64,000 nucleotides of DNA, taken from Limnothrix sp. FACHB-406 (GTDB lineage: Bacteria; Cyanobacteriota; Cyanobacteriia; CACIAM-69d). Location of the stretch: assembly GCF_014698235.1 (NCBI RefSeq), contig NZ_JACJSP010000007.1, forward strand, positions 124,001 through 188,000, read 5' to 3'. This document shows positions 57,832 through 64,000 of the stretch, piece after piece. Numbering within the stretch: position 1 is the first letter of the stretch; each line of letters begins with the position of its first letter. A program made the translations under genes and the position numbers. The notes below the pieces were generated by a model that saw only the letters and a list, made by a program, of their open reading frames with translations, did not search any database and was not told the DNA's origin.

Positions 57832-58407
57832 GTGTTTGGTGGGGGGTTAGATAAGGCTAACGGTCAGACTCGGCATGGAGGGGGGATTGCCAGCAGCATA
57901 GCGGATTGATTACCCGCCGTCCTAGCATTTTTGAGCGCTGGATTTTCTCAGCGCTAGATTTTCCGGCTTTGTGGCAGATGCACCTGTGCCTTTGCCCCAT
58001 TGCCCACGGTTCATCTAATTGTCCGGATTAAGAATCCTCCCAGAAGGGATCGCCATCCATGCAGATAGCTCAATGAGTTTTATCTTTATTTTACCTGGTT
58101 GAGATTTGACCGGGGCGGATGTAGTTTGGCTAGGTTATTGGCACAATTGCGAGAGTCGCTTGAGTGGCGCATGATTCTTGGAGCAATCCGATTCGAGTGG
58201 TCTCGAAATTTGGGTCCCGGAATTTTTCCTGGCTCAAATCTCCATCCCATGACTGCTTAAATCTCCGTCCCATGACTGCCTAAATTGCGGCCCGAAAATC
58301 GTTGCAAACCGTTACGAAGCAAGAGAGTCGCCCTTGCTCGCACGGGTGGTAAGCTGTCAAAGCACTCGATTTAACAAACCGGTTTTTGTAAGAAGGAAGC
58401 GGCGACG
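57832..58407. other. Intergenic region upstream of hemE
   Basis: No gene in 576 bp. A 23-bp unit (AAATCTCC(A/G)TCCCATGACTGC(T/C)T) is duplicated at 58236-58258 and 58259-58281. The hemE ribosome-binding site is GAAGGAAG, about 10 nt before ATG. Confidence 0.6.
58236..58281. repeat. Tandem 23-bp repeat, two copies
   Basis: The units at 58236-58258 and 58259-58281 differ at two positions; a decayed third begins with AAATTGC. Confidence 0.8.
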
Positions 58408-59472
58408 ATGACCAGCGCAAACGATACGCCTTATTTGTTGCGAGCGCTGCGGGGCGAAGAACTGCCTCGCCCGCCCGTGTGGATGATGCGCCAAGCAGGG
58501 CGTTACATGAAGGTTTATCGGGATTTGCGCGAAAAATATCCGTCCTTCCGCGATCGCTCGGAAATTGCTGACTTGGCGATCGAAATTTCCCTGCAACCCT
58601 TCCGCGCCTTCCAACCCGATGGCGTGATCATGTTTTCGGACATTCTCACGCCCCTGACCGGGATCGGCATCCCCTTCGACATCATCGAAAGCCGCGGCCC
58701 CGTGATTGAGTCGCCAATTCGGACGATGGAGCAAGTCCAGGCCCTGACTCGCCTCGATCCCGATGCGGCCATGCCCTACATCCGCACCATCTTGACCACC
58801 CTTCGCCAAGAAGTGGGCAACAAGGCGGCCGTATTGGGCTTTGTGGGCGCGCCCTGGACATTGGCGGCCTACGCGATCGAGGGCAAAAGCTCCAAAGAAT
58901 ATGCCGTGATTAAGCGGATGGCCTTCTCGGAGCCAGCCGTGCTGCACGCTTTCCTCGAAAAGCTGTCGGACATGGTGGCAGATTACATGTGTCACCAAAT
59001 CGATTGCGGCGCACAAATGGTGCAAATGTTCGACTCCTGGGCGGGTCAACTGTCGCCCCAGGATTACGACACCTTTGCCCTGCCCTACCAACAACGGGCC
59101 TTCAAGAAGGTGCGCGATCGCTACCCCGATGTGCCCCTGGTGCTTTACATCAGCGGCAGCGCCGGCATTCTGGAACGGATGGGCCAATCGGGCGCAAATG
59201 TGGTCAGCGTTGATTGGACGGTGGATATGGCCGATGCGCGTCGTCGCCTGGGCCCGGACATCATGGTGCAAGGGAATATTGATCCCGGCGTGCTGTTTGG
59301 CTCCAAGGCATTCATCCGCGATCGAATCATCGACACGATCAACAAGGCCGGCCGCAAGGGTCACGTCCTGAACCTGGGCCATGGCATTCTGTCCACCACC
59401 CCGGAAGAAAACGCCGCCTTCTTCTTTGAAACGGCGAAGAACGCTGACAAGCTGTTGGTGGGCGCACGGTAA
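58408..59472 (+). CDS. hemE: Uroporphyrinogen decarboxylase
   Basis: HemE converts uroporphyrinogen III to coproporphyrinogen III in heme and chlorophyll synthesis. The 354-residue protein contains [25 protein letters not shown] (substrate Arg), [48 protein letters not shown], and [21 protein letters not shown]. All conserved parts are intact. It is monocistronic, ended by a strong terminator. Confidence 0.98.
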   Translation: MTSANDTPYLLRALRGEELPRPPVWMMRQAGRYMKVYRDLREKYPSFRDRSEIADLAIEISLQPFRAFQPDGVIMFSDILTPLTGIGIPFDIIESRGPVIESPIRTMEQVQALTRLDPDAAMPYIRTILTTLRQEVGNKAAVLGFVGAPWTLAAYAIEGKSSKEYAVIKRMAFSEPAVLHAFLEKLSDMVADYMCHQIDCGAQMVQMFDSWAGQLSPQDYDTFALPYQQRAFKKVRDRYPDVPLVLYISGSAGILERMGQSGANVVSVDWTVDMADARRRLGPDIMVQGNIDPGVLFGSKAFIRDRIIDTINKAGRKGHVLNLGHGILSTTPEENAAFFFETAKNADKLLVGAR

Positions 59473-59934
59473 GACCGTTCGGCCCTTCATTCGGCACAGC
59501 TTCAGTGCGTCGATAAAGAGCATCGATAAAGAGCATCAAAAGCGAGGGCGATCGGGAATCGATCGCCCTCGCTTTTTACGGCCGCGACGACCTGGAGCCA
59601 GCACCGCCAGGCGACCACCAACCCAAGTTTTCTCCTAGCTTTGGCTTTTCAGACATCCTCGGCATCCAATTTCTGGGTTCCTTGAGATTAGTTGGGAGAC
59701 CCGTTGGGTGCTCAATTGGGAGATCCGTTGGCGTAAAAATTGACAGAAATTCTCTATAGGAATCTGGAATCATAAACGAATCACAGGACTGCTTTGGGTC
59801 ATTTTTCAATCATTTTGCAGCCCAAAATTGCGATCACAATCCTCTAAAAAATATTCAATAAGCTGACTGATGTTGTCCTGAAATCTAGATTGTTTTAATC
59901 CAATCCTTTTGGAAAGACTTGATAGAATTAGGGC
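59473..59934. other. Intergenic region after hemE
   Basis: Contains the hemE terminator and the upstream region of the DUF5132-like gene. A 69-codon frame on the opposite strand (59806-60015) overlaps that gene and is rejected. TAGAAT (59923-59928) could be the -10 of the following gene. Confidence 0.5.
59541..59577 (+). terminator. Rho-independent terminator after hemE
   Basis: AGCGAGGGCGATCG (59541-59554) pairs perfectly with CGATCGCCCTCGCT (59560-59573), a 5-nt loop, followed by TTTT. It also contains a HIP1 CGATCG core. Confidence 0.93.
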
Positions 59935-60315
59935 ATGTATCGTCGGTGGCGAGTAACTCCCATGATGAATCTTGGCGAACTTCGTCTGAGATCGCGCATT
60001 ATCGGTTTGGCTCAAGAACCTGCGGCTAAGGTGGCCTTGGCCGGTGTGGCAACGGTGGTGGTTGCCCCGATTATTTTGCCTTTGTTGAAACCAGCGCTCA
60101 AAGCAGGGTTGAAAACCGGGGTTGTGTTGTTTGAAAAGACAAAAGCCGCGATCGCGGAAACCGGCGAAATGATCGCGGATATTGCGGCGGAGGCCCGGGC
60201 TGAAGCCCTCGCGGAAGCCCGGGTACCGCTGGGTTTAACGGCCAGTGCGCCCGGATCGGAGGTGACCCCGGCGTTGAATGCAACCTCGCCGGAAGAAGAA
60301 CACCGACTGGTCTAA
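59935..60315 (+). CDS. DUF5132-like small membrane protein
   Basis: A 126-residue protein. A hydrophobic region (VALAGVATVVVAPIILPLLKPALKAGLKTGVVLF, about 32-65) is followed by an amphipathic Ala/Glu-rich helix (EKTKAAIAETGEMIADIAAEARAEALAEA) and a soluble tail. This matches the layout of DUF5132 proteins, which I recall as neighbours of heavy-metal P-type ATPases. It faces the ATPase locus across 184 nt, transcribed convergently with the small gene at 60500-60832. Start ATG 59935, or ATG 59962/59965 (MMNLGEL). Function unknown. Confidence 0.75.
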   Translation: MYRRWRVTPMMNLGELRLRSRIIGLAQEPAAKVALAGVATVVVAPIILPLLKPALKAGLKTGVVLFEKTKAAIAETGEMIADIAAEARAEALAEARVPLGLTASAPGSEVTPALNATSPEEEHRLV

Positions 60316-60499
60316 TGGGAAGGGTGAGCGATCGGGCTGGATGCGCCAGCCGATCCACTCACTGCCCAATTCCGTCCCGATGTCATCAAACAATGAGCGC
60401 CCAATCATAAGCGCCCAATTGTGAACGCCCAGAAATGCAACACCCAGAAATAAGCCCCTTGGTGTTCCTGCCGAGTTCGATCGAGCGGTTAACGCTCTC

Positions 60500-60832
60500 C
60501 TAAGCGGCGTTGTTGGTTTGTGCTGTGCCCTGAACTGAATCCTGCTGAGAAGCCCCAATTGCCATTGCGCGGTTGGGGCGTTGGTTTTGGGCCGCGGGAG
60601 CCAGGCGCAGGGTGGGAGCGGGGGCCGTTTGTTGGGCTTGGGTAATCCAATCGCTCAGGGCGATCGGGCGTTGGCGCTGGTGCAAGGATTGCAGGAGCGA
60701 TCGCACCACCACGGGCCCCACCAGGACGGCCCCCAACCCCAACAAGGCTGTCAAGTCCTGTTGACAGCCATCCTCAATCATTTCCTTGACATGAAAGGTG
60801 ATCACGGATTTATCCAGATGAATCCAAGCCAT
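60500..60832 (-). CDS. Small hydrophobic-core protein downstream of the P-type ATPase
   Basis: A 110-residue protein, unrecognised as a family. Residues about 24-47 form one hydrophobic stretch (QQDLTALLGLGAVLVGPVVVRSLL) with the same GxGAxLVxP shape as the DUF5132-like protein's LAGVATVVVAP; the remainder is a Gln/Ala/Pro-rich tail. It follows the ATPase gene by about 107 nt on the same strand and so is likely in its operon. A function in ATPase regulation or metal handling is inferred only. Confidence 0.5.
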   Translation of the reverse strand: MAWIHLDKSVITFHVKEMIEDGCQQDLTALLGLGAVLVGPVVVRSLLQSLHQRQRPIALSDWITQAQQTAPAPTLRLAPAAQNQRPNRAMAIGASQQDSVQGTAQTNNAA

Positions 60833-60939
60833 GGGTCTGAAGGGGGTGAAGGGTTTGCAAATCGAGGCAGTGAACGCAGGTTGAACAACGAGGTGAACGC
60901 TGGGGTGAACAGGGGCGATCGGTGGGCGGGGAGGGAACG

Positions 60940-63210
60940 CTAGCGATCGCGGGGTCGCTCAAAAAAGTGGTGCTGAATCAGGGGGCGCAAACTATTGAGG
61001 CCGGCGGCGATCGCGGAGCCGTTGTGGATGGCGGTGGCGATCGGGGGGCTGAGGCCGCGGGTGGTGGCCAAGCCCAAAGCAATCAGGTTTGGCAGCACCA
61101 CCAAGGCGGTGTTTTGTTCAATCAACCCTTGGGTTTGGCGGGCGATGGTCAACACCTCCAGCAAATCCAGCAAATGGTTATTCATCAACACCACATCGGC
61201 GGTTTCGCGGGCAATTTCCGACCCCTGCTCAAAGGAAATAGACACATCCGCATAGGCCAGGGCCACGGAATCGTTGAGGCCATCGCCCACAAAGGCCACG
61301 GTGCGCCCCGATCGCCGCAGGTCGCGAATGATGGTGGCTTTGCGATCGGGAAAGGCTTCCGCATAAACCCGGTCGGTTGGAATTTCCAGGGCCCGTGCCA
61401 CCTGGGCCGCGCGGGCGGGCGTGTCGCCGGTCAGCAACCGCACATCCAATCCCAATTCCGTTTGCAGGGTTTGCACCAGGGCCGCGCTTTCGGGCCGTAG
61501 GGGGTCGGTGTAGCGCAGTTCGCCCATGAATCGGCCATCCACGGCCACATAGATCGAAGGCTGGGCGATCGAGGGTTGGCTGCTGGCCTGTTGATCCAGG
61601 GTGGTCAGCCATTCGCCCAAACCCGTCACACCCTGTTGGATTAAAAATCGCGCACTGCCCACCAGCACATCACCCGCCGCCAGTTGGGCCCGCACCCCCA
61701 GGCCCACTTCATAGTTCCATTCACCCCGATCGCTCAGGGTCAGGCCCCGATCGGCCGCTGCCCGCACGATCGCCTCGGCCACCGGATGGGTCAGCCGCTG
61801 TTCCGCCGAAGCGGCCAGTTGCAGGAGTTGATCAGGGGTGATGTCCGGTTGGGCGGGCAACACTTGCTCTAAAACAATGTCGCCCTGGGTGAGCGTGCCC
61901 GTTTTGTCGAACACCACCGTATCGATCGCCGCCAACTGCTCCAGGGTTCGCCCGCTGCGCACCAACACACCGTGACGGGTGGTGTGGTTCAAGGCTCCCA
62001 GGAACGCCGTGGGAATCGATAGCCGAATGCCGGTCACAAAGTCCAGGGTCAGAATGGCCGCCGCCCGAGCCGGATCGCGGGTGGCAATCAGCACCACCAG
62101 GGCCAAGATCAGGGCCGGGCCGATCGCCCTGTCAGCCAGCCGTTCGGCATAGTTGGCCATCCGAGTGTCATAGACCGGGGCCTGTTCCAGCAGGGCCAAG
62201 CTGGCGGCGGCACGGGTTTGGTTGCCCACCCGTTCGGCTCGCAGGTAAATTTGCCCCGATCGCACCAAGGTTGAAGCATGAACCCAGCGGCCGGCACTGG
62301 CGGCCACGGGCAAGGGTTCCCCGGTCAGGCTTTTTTCATCGATCGTGGCTTCACCGGACAGCACCGGCCCATCGGCGGGAATTTGCTCACCGGGATAAAC
62401 CACCACCAAATCGCCCACCTGGAGCTGGTCACTGGGAATTCGTTGGGGCGGCCCGTCGTTCATTTTCACCCAAGCAAACCGCCCGATCGCATCGGACAAA
62501 TTAGCCGTTCGCAGGGCCGTGGCCCGTGCGGTGCGATCGCGAATCGCATCCCCCAAGGCGTGCAAAGTCAAGACCAAGGACGGAACCACCAAAGATCCAC
62601 CGCTGCTGCTGAGGCCGATCGCCAACAGATCCATGCAGTCAATGTTCAAGCGGCGATCAACCGTCACGCTTTGCCAGGCCCGCTGGGCCACGGGCCAAAC
62701 GGCCCGCAACAGGGCCACCGTCGCCAACACCCGCAACGGCAACAGGGGCCGCCACCGGGCCAACCCCGCCAGAGCCAAGGCCGTCAAGGTTTGGGACAAG
62801 GAGGCTTCTTCCTCTTCTTCATCCTCCGCCGTTTCCGTCGGGGCCCCGACCGTGGCAGGAGCTGGCGGTTCTGGGGCCGGTTGCAACAGCAGGGCCCGAT
62901 CGGGCCAAGCCAGGGCCAGCCAGTCATCCAAGCGCAATCGCAGGCCGGCCATTGGTAATTGGCGATCGTGATACACAATCGTCACCGAAGCGGCCGCCCG
63001 CACCACCCGCACCGCCGCCACGTCCGATCGCGCCGCCAGGGCCGTTTCCAACCGTTCCACCGCCAGGGCCGAAGACCGCGCCGGCCACCAACGCACCCGC
63101 ACCCGGCCCGGCTGCCAATGGACTAATTCCCAATGGGTCCAGGCCGCCGGTCGTTCCCAGCGCCAGGTGCGATCGTCCGCCACGGTCTGCCCCATGTTTG
63201 CCATTGCCAT
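60940..63210 (-). CDS. P1B-like heavy-metal P-type ATPase with an atypical membrane metal motif
   Basis: The 756-residue ATPase has an N-terminal HMA_2-like domain (about 27-82; HWQPGRVRVRWW, no CxxC), an acidic linker (about 125-137, EDEEEEE), then membrane helices, the actuator SLTGEPLPV (TGE 296-298), D435 in DKTGTLT, the HP motif in QRLTHPVAEAI, and GDGLNDSVAL. In the helix where P1B pumps have CPC/CPH/SPC before ALGLATP, this protein has LDFVTGIRLSIPTAFL: Phe-Val-Thr (391-393) replaces the motif. The TM7-8 region NTALVVLPNLIALGL and HNGSAIAAGLNSLRPL is retained. Catalytic phosphorylation should work; the transported ion cannot be predicted. Confidence 0.93.
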   Translation of the reverse strand: MAMANMGQTVADDRTWRWERPAAWTHWELVHWQPGRVRVRWWPARSSALAVERLETALAARSDVAAVRVVRAAASVTIVYHDRQLPMAGLRLRLDDWLALAWPDRALLLQPAPEPPAPATVGAPTETAEDEEEEEASLSQTLTALALAGLARWRPLLPLRVLATVALLRAVWPVAQRAWQSVTVDRRLNIDCMDLLAIGLSSSGGSLVVPSLVLTLHALGDAIRDRTARATALRTANLSDAIGRFAWVKMNDGPPQRIPSDQLQVGDLVVVYPGEQIPADGPVLSGEATIDEKSLTGEPLPVAASAGRWVHASTLVRSGQIYLRAERVGNQTRAAASLALLEQAPVYDTRMANYAERLADRAIGPALILALVVLIATRDPARAAAILTLDFVTGIRLSIPTAFLGALNHTTRHGVLVRSGRTLEQLAAIDTVVFDKTGTLTQGDIVLEQVLPAQPDITPDQLLQLAASAEQRLTHPVAEAIVRAAADRGLTLSDRGEWNYEVGLGVRAQLAAGDVLVGSARFLIQQGVTGLGEWLTTLDQQASSQPSIAQPSIYVAVDGRFMGELRYTDPLRPESAALVQTLQTELGLDVRLLTGDTPARAAQVARALEIPTDRVYAEAFPDRKATIIRDLRRSGRTVAFVGDGLNDSVALAYADVSISFEQGSEIARETADVVLMNNHLLDLLEVLTIARQTQGLIEQNTALVVLPNLIALGLATTRGLSPPIATAIHNGSAIAAGLNSLRPLIQHHFFERPRDR

Positions 63211-63238
63211 GCCCTTTTCGCTGAAATCCTGATGGTGG

Positions 63239-64000
63239 CTAATCCTGGTTGGCGCGATTCAACACCTGCAACAATCGCAACCCCAACTCCAAATCCGAGA
63301 GGCCCGTGGAGTCGTATTGAATTGCCAAGGAGGCCGCCGCCTGATTGATCCGCGTGCCCAACACGATCGGCTCATCCTTCAGCAGGGTTTCCAGCCGCTT
63401 GCCATAGGCTCGATCAGTGCGGAGGCGATCGATCCGCAACCGAATCCGCCCCGGCACGGAATGGACGATCGTGCAATCTTCGCAACCCAAACCAACGCCC
63501 AAATTATTGCCCAGTTCAGTGAGGGAAATGGGACTCGTCTGGGCAGCGGCGGTGGATTGGTTGCTGGGGGCCGGCGCTGCGGTCACCGTGGCCAAAGCCG
63601 CCCCCGCCGTCACCATCGCCAACGTGCCCGCCGAGCTGTTGGCCTGCTGTTTGAAGTACAGAATGACTTGGCGCACCACCGCCGCGATCGCCAGATTGGT
63701 CAACAGGGCCCGCGAACCGCGCAGTTGAAACCGGGTTGTGACAAACAAGCCCGCCAACACCGGCAAAATCGTCGTAATTTCTCCGTATTCCTGCAACCAT
63801 TGCCCCAATTGGGCAGACAGGGTGAGGTTGCTTAACGCAGAGTCAGGGCCCGGCTCGATCGCGCCGGATGGGGTGGATTGCGCCAACGCACCCGTTGCCG
63901 TTTCGGCCAGATCAGAATCAGAGTTCACAGGTTGGGATTGAGGAGGGGCAGAGGAAGCATTGATCACCAGCCGATCGGACTCGGGGGGCTGCTCCTGGAA
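63239..64000 (-). CDS. Membrane protein with C-terminal HMA_2-like PGRIR domain (5' end may lie outside)
   Basis: The frame ends at 63239 and stays open to the right edge. The first GTG start in the window is 63967, giving 242 residues, but the 33 nt upstream also lack a stop and read like coding sequence, so the true start may be outside. A Ser/Glu-rich N-terminus is followed by one or two membrane segments (about 59-110, ITTILPVLAGLFVTTRF and LLTNLAIAAVVRQVILYF) and an HMA_2-like domain with CEDCTIVHSVPGRIRLRIDRL (about 165-240). It lies 28 nt upstream of the ATPase gene, so the two are an operon and probably one transport system. Confidence 0.8.
   Translation of the reverse strand, partial: FQEQPPESDRLVINASSAPPQSQPVNSDSDLAETATGALAQSTPSGAIEPGPDSALSNLTLSAQLGQWLQEYGEITTILPVLAGLFVTTRFQLRGSRALLTNLAIAAVVRQVILYFKQQANSSAGTLAMVTAGAALATVTAAPAPSNQSTAAAQTSPISLTELGNNLGVGLGCEDCTIVHSVPGRIRLRIDRLRTDRAYGKRLETLLKDEPIVLGTRINQAAASLAIQYDSTGLSDLELGLRLLQVLNRANQD

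Noticed and set aside
58357-59523. A 388-codon frame antisense to hemE
   Set aside because: Shadow of hemE; no features.
59806-60015. A 69-codon frame opposite the DUF5132-like start
   Set aside because: It overlaps the likely promoter and start of the DUF5132-like gene and has no ribosome-binding site of note.

Overview
The window is cyanobacterial chromosome. It carries photosystem genes (psbB for CP47, psbT, psaC), a delta-9 lipid desaturase, groES-groEL with a CIRCE operator, hemE, a complete urtABCDE urea transporter behind an NtcA-type promoter and an SLH-domain outer-membrane porin. GCGATCGC/CGATCG palindromes (the HIP1 repeat of cyanobacteria) are very dense throughout. Base composition is fairly GC-rich except for one AT-rich gene near 15.2-16.3 kb. 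The genus cannot be fixed from sequence reading alone. I see no rRNA, tRNA, CRISPR array, insertion sequence or prophage.

Layout. 0-7 kb: an edge-truncated dynamin-like GTPase; a secreted S8-type protease coupled to a small membrane protein; rpe; a LuxR-type response regulator. 7-14 kb: a thioredoxin-like [2Fe-2S] protein; groES-groEL with two control elements; desC; a methionine-gamma-lyase-family PLP enzyme; a Fur-family regulator. 14-19 kb: a MOSC protein, an AT-rich NucS-like nuclease, and two paralogous peptidoglycan-binding membrane proteins. 19-25 kb: a GH116 glycosidase, a PP2C phosphatase with an apparent pseudokinase region, and a small conserved protein. 25-36 kb: psbB, psbT, nrdR, an SPFH/stomatin protein, a TPR protein, a protein with an Arg/Gly/Pro-rich tail, a GH38 alpha-mannosidase and a TolB-like lipoprotein. 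36-43 kb: an iron-ADH-family enzyme overlapping an aminotransferase, psaC, an HdrB-like Fe-S protein, acpP-fabF and trmB. 43-52 kb: urtEDCBA on the minus strand, the porin, and a DUF4168 protein. 52-59 kb: a pentapeptide-repeat protein, a double SagB/nitroreductase protein, a hybrid-looking but receiver-less histidine kinase, a ribbon-helix-helix protein and hemE. 60-64 kb: a P-type ATPase locus.

Most of the window is housekeeping and photosynthesis. The best candidate for an under-described system is the right-hand locus (59.9-64.0 kb). It holds a DUF5132-like protein, a small hydrophobic protein, a P1B-like ATPase whose membrane CPx motif is replaced by Phe-Val-Thr, and a membrane protein with an HMA_2-like PGRIR domain; none has the usual metal-binding HMA CxxC. 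Other items worth a second look are the PP2C-pseudokinase fusion, a subtilase with Glu at the usual Asp position, the textbook NtcA promoter of urtA, a 20-bp perfect palindrome present twice, and short tandem duplications in most of the long intergenic regions.
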